From: Tubulanus polymorphus
Lineage: Eukaryota; Nemertea; Palaeonemertea; Tubulaniformes; Tubulanidae
DNA: 64,000 bases
NCBI RefSeq assembly: GCF_964204645.1
Contig: NC_134032.1
Span: 13,014,275 to 13,078,274, forward strand
Direction of reading: 5' to 3'
Positions 33,560-48,823 of this stretch are shown piece by piece (position 1 is the stretch's first letter; every line of letters starts with the position of its first letter). The translations under genes and the position numbers were made by a program. A model generated the notes under the pieces. That model did not search any database and was not told where the DNA came from. It worked only from the letters and a program-made list of their open reading frames with translations.

Positions 33560-36500
33560 ATGGAGGCGCTGGAAATTGTTGGCGATCAACATGTGGGATA
33601 TATGTAAGTTCAGCTGCCTGGACGTTCACGGATTGACTCGTGATTTTAAGGTTTTAAAAGTAGAGATAGACGCGGCCTGATTCGTTCTAAATAAAGTTTA
33701 CCTGGTCCTGGTCTCTCCATTCAGAGACCCCCATCATCGTTATCTTGTCCACGTCCACGATGACGGGCCACAGTTACGTCACACAGGCCAGTTCCAAAAA
33801 AAAGGCCAACACTACTACGCCACTAGAGTATAGTAGGGTCAGGAAATAAGAGGAGAGAAACTAAAAACATGATTCCGAAAATTCTACTTTTTCCTGTTTT
33901 GGGCAATTCAAGTTCTATGTATGACCTTATGTAACGTTGTTAGTGAAAAATGAAAATATTATCCCTACACATGCAAAGAAGTGCAATTTCCGCGGTTTCA
34001 GAAAATGTCAATCAGAGTGTCTATTCGAAAAAAGGGCTCAACTTCACTTCAGTCAAATTAAGAAAGGCTGAATCCTGTGAGACCTACACAGGGCACCACC
34101 AGGTGACCGGGGCATCCCTGACCTTTTACCAAGAATCTTAGTGTCTGATGTACCACACACAGATCGGTTACACAAGGATCGTAGATCACTGTGGAGACAG
34201 CCACACAACAGGACTGGGTGAACCCTGACCTCTGAGTACTGAAGAAGTATTGACCCCTCTGCTCTGGTTTGCTATCCGACAAATGATATTATTTGGTTGT
34301 TTTTGCAGCTTGTGTTGCGAGTGTGGAGTTCAAATTGAACCGAACCCTGCGAACATGTGTGTGGCGTGTTTACGCTCACAGGTCGACATCACTGAAGGAA
34401 TACCGAAACAGATGGCGCTTCATTTCTGCAGGAACTGTGAAAGGTATTGTCAATAAACCCTGTTAATTCAAAATTTAGTCTTTAAATTTTCAAATCATCT
34501 CCATGGCCTAGTTTCACGAAAAAGTTTAAGCCTAAAACGGTTAAGTTTGAATTATTGTCCTCGTTGAAAACATGACGTAACCATTGGCAATTACACCAAA
34601 AATTTGAGTTTATCTTTTTTGTGAAACCGAGCCCTAGTCTTAAATTGTTAGATTGGCTATAGAACTAAGTTGATCTTAGACTGGTCTTAAGTCTAAGCCA
34701 TGACTGCGCAACCAGCCCCGCGGGGACAGTTTCACGAAAAAGTTTAAGCCTAAAACGGTTTAATTTGAATTGTTGTCCTCATTGAAAACATGAAGTAACC
34801 ATTGGCAATTACACCAAAAATTTAGTTTAATTTTTTTGTGAAACTGAGCCCTGCACTCGCGGATATAAATCAGTCGGCACTGTCTGGAAGGGTTAAGCCA
34901 TTATGTTGCATAACTTTTTTCTATCCTGCAGATATCACCAGCCTCCGGCCGCTTGGGTTCCTGCAGCTCTTGAGTCAAGGGAATTGTTGTCAATTTGTCT
35001 GAAAAAGTTGAAAGGTTTGAGTAAAGTGCGACTGATCGACGCCTCGTTCGTGTGGACAGAACCGCATTCGAAACGTATCAAAGTGAAGTTAACCATTCAG
35101 AAAGAGGTAATATCTGATTTCATGTCCACGGCAGAGACGACTTTCGTGAATGATTTTGTTAGTCGGGATGAGGAAAATCTGGAAAACAAACTCATCCTCT
35201 ACCGGCAGGAATTCGAACCTGATAACATCGAGATTGCCACGGTATGAAAACCTGCCACACTAGCCCGTTTTATTTTAATCTGGGTTTTTCCCATTTATAG
35301 TTCTTCCGTGAAATTTGCCTCAGCGATTATACAACGAGCAATCTGATTGGTGCTGCAAGTTTTCGAGGGGTTAACCTGAACACCCGGTTTAGTGTGGCAG
35401 CGGTTCGTGGCATGGCTGAGTCTAGCAATGGTTCGAATCCCTGGCGAGGGAGGGTGGGAAAACTGGGAATTTCGGCAAATTTTTCAAAAAAAAACCTTGA
35501 AATACTCGGGGAATTTGGATAATGCTATTATTGGCCGCATGATTCAATAAGAAATGAATGAATTGTAAGATTTTAAACCACATGAAACGATTCTAATTGA
35601 TTGACAGGTGAATAACGGTGCTATTTTACAACAGACGTTTATCGTCGAGTATATCGTCAGTAATCAGATGTGCGACGACTGTCATCGCGTCGAAGCCAAA
35701 GATTACTGGAAGGCTGTTGTCCAAGTTCGACAAAAGGTAAAATCCAGGCAATTCCCGATTCCTTTTACCCCTGTAGGAATTCCGAGTCTTTTGTTGAAAA
35801 TCCGAGAATTTGAATTTTGGTGTCTTGATCTGCTGGTTACAAGTGCCATGAGAAACCACTTCAACCCTGAGGATATGCCCAAATCCAATCTGGAAATCTT
35901 AGGTCAGGGTGCAGTGAAAATCATGGAAATACTAGGAAAATTTGGATTCCCTGATCTTAAGAACCCTAATCCTAAACAGCCAGAAAAGAAACTGGTGCTG
36001 GCAAAAATTCATGATGAATTTTTGGTGCTGGGCATTGTTCGAAAATCGCCTTGTCTTTTTATTTTTTGCTTTATTTACTTTCTGTAGACGGCGCATAAGA
36101 AGACATTATTTTACTTGGAACAGTTGATATTGAAGCATAAAGCCCACACCAATACAACTAGTATCAAAACACTGACAGGTAACAAAAATGATATCCATTT
36201 AGGCTTAGAAAAATGAAAGAGGGCCTACTATGCCTTCTTTCTCCTAATCAGCCATGTCACTTCTGTAAACTGCGATAAAGTTTGTAAACAGTTCATTTCT
36301 TTAACTGTTGGGTCTGTTATAGTTAGTTCGATCATGATCTTTTTAATCCAACTGCTCACGTAACGCCAACCTTTTTGAGAGAACAAATTAGCAAAAACTC
36401 AAATTCAATAGAAATACCATTCATTATAACGTCACGTTTTTCATTGGTCTCAAGAGTGGCGTTTTAAAGAACTTTTGTACTGTACTCGGTTTCAGATGGA

Positions 36501-39500
36501 ATGGATTTCTTCTACGCGAATAAACAAGACGCTCGAAAGTTCACGGATTTTCTGCTGGCCGTCGTACCGTGTCGATACCAGACGTCACAACAGTTAATAT
36601 CGCACGATCAAAGGAGTAATTTGTACAACTACAAATATACTTACTCGGTCGAAATAGTTCCCGTGTGTAAGGCAAGTCATAAAACACAAATACTGATCCG
36701 CTAGATTATACAACTTGATTTTCGATTCCTTGAAAAACTTTTTTAAGTTTGTGAACTTTTAGGGATCATTCATTTATTACTTACGCATAAAATTTGAATT
36801 TTTCAACCCCCCCTCCCGTTCTGTACGCAAAATCAGCCATTTTTTCATATACATTAAGCATTACAGTACGCAATTGCACTTACTCCTCCACCCTCCCCTA
36901 ATGCGTACGTAATAAATGAATAACCCCTTACTGGACTGTTAAGTTGGTGAACTGTTACTGAACCTCAAACTGAGCTGACTACGACCACTTTTTCAGATAA
37001 TTCTTATTCTTTCAAGGAGCCCAAGTACGCAAACATATCAAACTACTTTCAAAATCGGAATAATTTCATTTTGAATTAAACTACATACGATTTTTTATGG
37101 CAAATAACTCTCAATTTTGGTGAAAACTACTAAAATCAGATATTCTGATTGTCTGGTCTGGACTGGTTCTCGAAATGCTTTGAGATAAACGCGTTCATGT
37201 TTCTGGTTTTTGTTTTTGCGGTTTTAGGATGAAATCGTGTGTCTTCCGGCGAAACTAGCTCAGCAACTCGGTAATCTAGGTCGAATAGCCGTCTGTAACC
37301 GAGTGACGCAAACAATTCATCTAATCGACCCGAATACCTGTCAGAGTAAGTATCGACGCTGCTTTATGTTATTTAACCCTTCCAGTGCGGTGTAGAAATC
37401 GGTGATGGATTTGCTCATACATCGCACAACGGTGTATCCATGTAAATATTAGTAACTAAAATCTTACGCTGCACCTGGGTGTAGACACCAAATAGCATGC
37501 AACAACGCACTGGGGTTGAATTTTCCAAAATTGCCAAATAGTCTAGCGCTCTATAAGGATGTCTCTACTTAAACTGCTCCTGTCACTTAGAAAGTGTTTA
37601 TTTTGCTGCTCACCCATTCAGACATTCACCATCAGAAGTCTGAATGTACGGATATTGTATCATCTGAAATAAAACGTTTTTGTTTTCCTTTTCACTTCAG
37701 TTGCCGAGGTGAATAGTAACGTGTTTTGGCGTTCGCCTTTCACGGTGATTTGCGGTCCGAAACAACTAGTCGAATACCTGGTCATGCAAGTCGATATCAT
37801 CGGTGATAAACACCTCGCTAGCGGACACGGTCGCGAATCTGTCAAGGTAACGAAAATACTGTATTCGAACTGTGGCCACTGACCTGGAAAACTCAGAAAG
37901 TGGCTACCTTGTAATATTTTCCATTCTCTTCTGTGGTAAACGGGAAGTTTGGCCACGCTTTTTGAATGCCTTTTATTAAAAAATCTTTTCCTTATAGCAT
38001 GTATTGGCTGACGTGTATGTTGTGAAGGCCAGTGAAGTCGGGGTTGAAGAGCCTAAACATTGCCGTACTCATCTTGGACATTTACTGCTAGCCGGTGATT
38101 CCGTTCTGGGGTATGTTGTTTTTTCGGGGGTTTTACAACCCCCTAAACCCGCTGAGCAGCACTTGTTGCATTAGCGGGTTTGTGAAATTTGTTATCACTC
38201 AACCCACTGAGCGCCACTCAAGACCTTATTGGCAGGCTCACAGTTTCTTTTTCCCGATTTAGGGGCTAAGAAACTTAGCCAACACAAGGATTCGGGATCC
38301 GTGAACTTTGGATCAATGATATCAATGACTGATTGCTGAAACCGCTGTTTAAATTCTTCATTAGTCGTCTCTCTTCCCTTGAAAAAAGAAACATTGAATA
38401 TCATTGATACCCTGTGTGGTGGTTAGCCTGTTGAGGGTAAAACATAGAAAATAAAACTAAGATAGTCTTAGACTGGTCCTAAAAACATCTAAGTCATAAC
38501 TGAGTAATTCATCCTTTTGTGCCGAAACGATCATTTCAGGTTTGATTTGTCGAATGCTAACGTCAACGACGCGAACTTGGACAAAATGAAACAGGAGCAA
38601 ATTCCCGACGTGGTCCTCATCAAGAAAGTCTACGGCGACAACACGCGTCGTATGCGTCGACGTCGCTGGAAACTGAAACATTTAAATCGCGACATCGACG
38701 ACGGAAGCAGCATTCAACGGTACGCAACATCTCATCGATTCTTATCCCCATTATCAATCTGCAGCCTGGAACAAGCGGCCTATTTAGCTCAGTGAGATAA
38801 GGCGTATGCTGTTGCATCCACTATCAGTGCTGAGTGGCGAGTGGGTTCGAGTCCTGCTGGCTGCTTACAGTGTGCGGGCAACACTTAAAGGCCGTCCCAT
38901 CATGAGGTTAAATGAAAAATCCAATAGGGTTAGTCTTGGGAAACCAAGATCTGAACAACGTAAAGCAAACAGACAAACAAACTTGCTTTCTTGTGACAGG
39001 GGATCCGCCCGTGGATGTTTGTAGTAAATTTATCAGTTCATTATCAATAGAAAATGTCTTGGGTGAATTGCTCTGTGAAAGTCTAGACTGGTCACGATTA
39101 TTGCATAAAGCATCGAACGTCTGGTTGAGTGTCCAAGCTGCAGATTGATATCAGTTATGATGGGTCATAAAACCTTGAACAGCGAACTTAAGATGAATTA
39201 AAAATTGTTGTCACATTTATTTATTCTATGCACAGGGATTACAACGATTTCTTGAACGACCTGGAAGAGGACGTGGACTACAGACAAAACGTTGATATCT
39301 ATTTGGGTAAGCATTTCGTCTATTTGCGATGTAGTGGCGATGCATTGGGTTATTCCGGTGAAATATACAAAAATTTCCTTTTTGAAGCCGAATATTATCA
39401 AACCGCTAATGAGAAAAGTTGATTCGAATTTAATAGAATTAATATAGTAGAATTGAGGCGCTGTTACTGAGTATCTACTTGCTTGCCAAAGTAGCGGTGC

Positions 39501-39799
39501 CAGTAACCCCATTCTTAACCTGATAAGTCACCTCTTAAACCGGACTGATTTATTTCATTAGTCACGAATAGTGCGAATAAAGCGGTGATCAATGTATGAT
39601 TGAAATAACATCCTTTTTCGTCATTCTTGATAAATATCATTTCAATTTTGTCGTTTCAGATCGCGAAAAAGTTGCAGTTGAAACGGACGATTCGGAATAC
39701 GGCGATGAAGCCCCGAAAATCAGTTTACAAGAGATGTTAGACGACCTTCACATTAGCAATGATGCCACCGGGGGCGAAGGTGACGATATGATCGAGTGA
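33560..39799 (+). CDS. NMD3: 60S ribosomal export protein NMD3, 12 coding exons, 505 aa
   Basis: Adaptor that binds the pre-60S ribosomal subunit and links it to exportin CRM1 for nuclear export. Exons: 33560-33603, 34309-34443, 34932-35106, 35608-35736, 36088-36178, 36496-36671, 37228-37345, 37701-37846, 37998-38110, 38540-38719, 39236-39306, 39660-39799; total 1518 nt in one frame. The N-terminal zinc-binding region has LCCECG (16-21), CVAC and FCRNC. A further MCDDCHRVEAKD lies in exon 4. A basic nuclear-localisation patch RRMRRRRWK is at about 412-420. The acidic C terminus carries a leucine-rich export signal ISLQEMLDDLHI at about 480-491. Human NMD3 has 503 residues, so it is complete. 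Intron 6 uses a GC donor. An AATAAA follows the stop at 39851. Confidence 0.95.
34507..34852. repeat. Two copies of a 'gtttcacgaaaaag' element flanking a half family A element
   Basis: 34507-34635 and 34722-34852 are near-identical direct copies starting tagtttcacgaaaaagttta or acagtttcacgaaaaag and ending in tttttgtgaaac-gagccct. Each is itself an inverted-repeat element (gtttcacgaaaa versus ttttgtgaaac). Between them, 34632-34720 is one half of palindromic family A (aattgttagattggctatag). All lie in NMD3 intron 2. A relative lies at about 63303-63412. Confidence 0.7.
35192..35457. mobile_element. Inverted-repeat element with tRNA B-box-like tips (family E), copy 2
   Basis: The left tip tcatcctctaccggcagg with aattcgaacc mirrors the right tip ggttcgaatccctggcgagg. 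Internal cctgccacactagcccg pairs loosely with the right-hand gtgtggcagcggttcg. It sits in NMD3 intron 3 and creates a false extension of the exon 3 reading frame. Confidence 0.7.
36672..37227 (+). other. NMD3: GC-AG intron 6 of NMD3
   Basis: Exon 6 ends GTGTGTAAG and the intron starts GCAAGT, the strong consensus seen at GC donors. The acceptor is ggttttag before GATGAAATC. This gives VPVCK|DEIVCL in frame. The nearby GTAAGG donor five bases upstream would create an immediate TGA at the junction. Confidence 0.85.
36762..36927. mobile_element. MITE with gggatcattcatttatta termini (family G)
   Basis: Left gggatcattcatttattact and right gtaataaatgaataacccc are inverted, with 'tacgca' steps just inside. 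In NMD3 intron 6. A second copy is at 42014-42150. Confidence 0.8.
37375..37558. repeat. Partial copy of the ccctttcagtgc MITE (family H)
   Basis: Starts taacccttccagtgcggtgt and shares 'aaatcggtgatggatt', 'ggtgtatccatgtaa' and 'ggtgtagac' with the complete element at 61456-61748. The right terminal repeat is missing. In NMD3 intron 7. Confidence 0.6.
38752..39150. mobile_element. 399-bp TIR element (family F) containing a tRNA-like segment
   Basis: Left tatcaatctgcagcctgga and right tccaagctgcagattgata form 19-base terminal inverted repeats with one mismatch. Inside, 38782-38872 has tagctcagtgagataagg (an A-box-like start) and gggttcgagtcctgc (B box), the layout of a tRNA-derived SINE head. 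It lies in NMD3 intron 10, starting 33 bases after exon 10. Relatives of the tips occur at 25647, 47388-47670 and 51337. Confidence 0.7.
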
Positions 39800-39850
39800 A
39801 CAGGGAAAAACTCGCGATTCACGTGTGAACTGTGATGATTGATGTGTTGA

Positions 39851-39856
39851 AATAAA
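39851..39856 (+). terminator. Polyadenylation signal of NMD3
   Basis: AATAAA 52 bases after the NMD3 stop codon, giving a very short 3' UTR. Confidence 0.75.
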
Positions 39857-40413
39857 TTATCATATATAGATCTAATTTCCTTGGGGTTTTTTCTTTGTTA
39901 AATGTTTGCATCATTCTCAAGCATATGACCACGGAATACTGAATGCAGTAAACGATTTCCTAATTCGGCTATGGCCAGTTCAGACTTTAGATTGGCTTGG
40001 GCGAAATCATTTTCCGACGTCCTTACGCGTTTTGACCCTCACTCATCTCTGATCAATTTTGCCGGTCCGAGTTTAGTTTAGTTTTACTCGATCCTGAACC
40101 CGTCTACACCAGGACGTGCTGCCATCTACTGTTAAAAAAATCTATATAAAATTGTTGCTACAACATATCGAGTTTCAATAAATTCATCATATCTACGCAC
40201 GAATTACTCCAATTTTGTTCATATTCTTGCTTTTTGTTAATTAAAAACAAATTTTGACTTATGATAGATTTGTCTATCTGTCAATAGAATTATTCGAAAT
40301 ATTTGAATGGTGTAAATCGATGCAACACTCGGGGTAGCCTAGAAACTCGTGTAAACATTCGTGAGAAAATTCTGAAAAAGAGCGCATAGTTTTTTTAACA
40401 CGGAACCGAAGTG

Positions 40414-41304
40414 ATGGAAGGGTTGGAGCTCATAGAACCGACTGAACTTTACAACATTCTCAATCAATCGACCGAATATCCGTGCGTTAGTGATCAAAAC
40501 TATCTACTGCTATTGGACGCTCGGTCGAAGTGCGAATTCAACGAAAGCCACGTTATCACTTCGAAAAAGTCGCCCGAAGACGACGAAGGGAATTTTATCG
40601 TGCCGTACAATGCTGAACTGGAATGTAAAGAGCATGTCATTGTGTACGACGGCAACACGCAGTCGGTTGAAGAGCCAAGTCGAGCCGTTCGAAGCGCCTC
40701 GATCATGTTCAACAACGGCAGCAAGAACAACGTGAAAATACTCCGCGGCGGTTACGAAGAATTTTCGGCGCTGTATCCGTTCTTGCGCACGCAGGAGACC
40801 ATCTACATGCCGCAGGAACTGGAAGATTTCAAAACCTACCCGATAGAAATTATACCCGGTTTGCTTTATCTGGGCAACAAGCGCCAAGGCAGCGCTCCTT
40901 ACATTTTCAAAGACGTTAAAATTAAGTGCGCCATCAACTGTACGATGAACGAAGCCGAAGACGTTGCTCCAGAGAATCCGGACGTTATAGACGTTCCGGT
41001 GACTGATTGCGCGGAGGCTGATATTTCGAAATACTTCGAAAAAGCTTGCCGCGTAATAGACAATTACAAGAACAGGGACCAAGTGGTTTTGGTGTATTCG
41101 GATTTAGGAATAAGTCGTAGCGTGGCTATCATTTTGGCGTATTTGATTCATACTTATAATTATCCGTTGGATGCGGCTTATAAGCACGTCCAGCAGTGCG
41201 GAATGACCGTGCGTCCGAATCGAGGATTTATTCAACAATTGTCTAAATGGGAAGAAACTAAATTCGGGGAATGCGTAACGGATATCAGTGATCCAAGATT
41301 GTAA
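40414..41304 (+). CDS. STYXL1: STYXL1 (MK-STYX)-like pseudophosphatase, 296 aa, intronless
   Basis: Residues about 8-125 form a rhodanese/CDC25-like domain and 140-285 a dual-specificity phosphatase-like domain. The phosphatase signature HCxxGxxR is replaced by YSDLGISR (228-235): Tyr for His and Ser for the catalytic Cys, with the Arg kept. The rhodanese loop also lacks the catalytic cysteine (VYDGNTQ). Both sites should therefore be catalytically dead, as in vertebrate MK-STYX, which acts as a binding regulator in stress-granule and MAPK-linked pathways (family knowledge). PNRGFIQQL and the end GECVTDISDPRL match the STYXL1 C terminus. The first ATG with a good context (gaagtgATGg) is 40414. 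The gene is one exon, 615 bases after NMD3 on the same strand. Confidence 0.88.
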   Translation: MEGLELIEPTELYNILNQSTEYPCVSDQNYLLLLDARSKCEFNESHVITSKKSPEDDEGNFIVPYNAELECKEHVIVYDGNTQSVEEPSRAVRSASIMFNNGSKNNVKILRGGYEEFSALYPFLRTQETIYMPQELEDFKTYPIEIIPGLLYLGNKRQGSAPYIFKDVKIKCAINCTMNEAEDVAPENPDVIDVPVTDCAEADISKYFEKACRVIDNYKNRDQVVLVYSDLGISRSVAIILAYLIHTYNYPLDAAYKHVQQCGMTVRPNRGFIQQLSKWEETKFGECVTDISDPRL

Positions 41305-41342
41305 GATGTATCTGAGCTAGTAATTCACTCCTCTCCTGCCAA

Positions 41343-41348
41343 AATAAA
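41343..41348 (+). terminator. Polyadenylation signal of STYXL1
   Basis: AATAAA 39 bases after the STYXL1 stop codon. Confidence 0.7.
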
Positions 41349-42013
41349 CTTATAGATTAAGATAATTAGTTGATTCTGCAGAGCCGTCGGAACAGGGGTG
41401 GCAAAAGCCGCCCCACTTTTTTGCTTAACCAAAAATTTGTTTGTGCTTTTTCAAAAGCTCGATGTAGTGCGTAGCAGCTCGTCGTTCTGTGTACTAGGTG
41501 GTTGCTCACGACTTATTGAATTTTCAAAATTTTTCTGGGGGAGGGCCCCCACACCCGGAAAAAAGCCGGAAATTCGGAAAAAAGCCTCGCCACTGAAAAA
41601 TCCCTTCCGCAACGGCTCTGCTCTGAGCGAGCGATCTATCGCATAAAAAGCTACGTTTTTATTTCAAGTTGATAAAGGCTCCAATTACAGGAACAATCAT
41701 CCAGTTTCCACATTTCAGTTACTGTACTCTCTTTTTTTTTCACTAGAATTCTAAGAAGACAAATTCTAAATCGTGTGCCACCAGTATCGGTGTCGCGGTG
41801 ACTATCTATCATCATGTGATGAGTTTCTGTCTTCTGTTTAAGTTTTATGGGAGACAAGTTGATAATTCTTTATGGGCAAATACGGATTTTGATTGCTGAG
41901 CCATCAATGATCTGTGAGGCATAGATAATATGTAAATTCCGGTTGTCTCGAAATAAAAGGACCGCCTCAGAACGTCTACTGCGTATGGGGCATAGTTTTT
42001 TAACTGATTCTAT

Positions 42014-42150
42014 AGGATCATTCTTTAAGTGCGTACGCATAAAATTAGAAGTTTTCAACGCAAAATCCGCCATAAAGCAACAGACAAATATACGCAATTG
42101 CACTGGGCTCGGCCCTCCCCAATGCGTACACATAATAAATGAATGACCCC
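42014..42150. mobile_element. MITE family G, second copy
   Basis: aggatcattctttaagtgcg at the left and cataataaatgaatgacccc at the right, with 'gcgtacgcat' and 'atgcgtaca' inverted inside. Internal 'acgcaattgcact' is shared with 36762-36927. Confidence 0.75.
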
Positions 42151-42507
42151 TTATTGTTTGTTGTTCATAAATTATGATGTCAAAAATATTGTTACGTATA
42201 AGTTATGAGATTGTAATCTGTTTACTGGTGGTTGAATAAAAAAATTAATTTTTCATGAAATTTTTCGATGAATGAATTTTAAATCTAGTACATATATACA
42301 ATTGTTTCAATTTTGATTTACGTGAGTTTAAATTTAAGCTCAAAAATGACGGTGTCAATCGTTTCAATTTTGTCATAAAATAAAAGTACCCGTATGTCTA
42401 ATAATAGTTGGTATTCTCGGTAAAGTGCGCTCACGATGAGTAACCGATGACTCATGTAAACAATTCCCGCCCTTGTAAGCTCGGAAATGTCCGTGAAGCG
42501 ATATCGA

Positions 42508-42582
42508 CCAATGGGAATCGGGAACTCGTCGCTCGGTGAATTCCGGCAGGCTGAAGGCGCAGCGCTACGTGCTCTATAAATA
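42508..42582 (+). promoter_or_regulatory. Alpha-tubulin core promoter: CCAAT and TATA
   Basis: CCAAT at 42508-42512 and TATAAATA at 42575-42582. The TATA box predicts transcription start near 42605-42612, leaving a leader of about 125 bases before the ATG at 42732. Confidence 0.75.
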
Positions 42583-42731
42583 TCGACGCAGTCTATGACG
42601 TGTCTGTTACTTCACACGCAGACTCATCGTACGTCGCAGTTGTGAATTAAAAGACTACAAAAAGCAGCTTAAATCACGTTTTTCGAAGAGTTTTTTTCAT
42701 CGGACTTATCAACGACTAGATCATATCAATC

Positions 42732-45661
<2,930 letters not shown>

Positions 45662-45729
45662 ACGATGTAGAACGGCCTCTCGACAATCGTCTTAAGAATG
45701 TATAACAAATTCAAATTCTCTGTCTTTCG

Positions 45730-48823
<3,094 letters not shown>

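Noticed and set aside
34903-35247. 114-codon plus-strand ORF
   Set aside because: Contains NMD3 exon 3 (34932-35106); the extension past 35106 is intron and transposon sequence.
35608-36087. 159-codon plus-strand ORF
   Set aside because: Only its first 129 bases are NMD3 exon 4; the rest is read-through into the intron past a good gtaaaa donor, and the next NMD3 exon begins at 36088.
36665-36670. GTAAGG as the NMD3 exon 6 donor
   Set aside because: Splicing there joins T to GA, giving TGA; the GC donor five bases downstream restores the family sequence.
38782-38872. Possible tRNA gene
   Set aside because: A and B boxes are recognisable, but a full cloverleaf could not be drawn and the segment lies inside a TIR element; a tRNA-derived SINE is more likely.
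40411-40413. GTG at 40411 as the STYXL1 start
   Set aside because: It is not an ATG; the ATG at 40414 has a good context and fits an animal gene.
40510-41082. 190-codon minus-strand ORF
   Set aside because: Shadow of STYXL1 on the opposite strand; no motif of its own.
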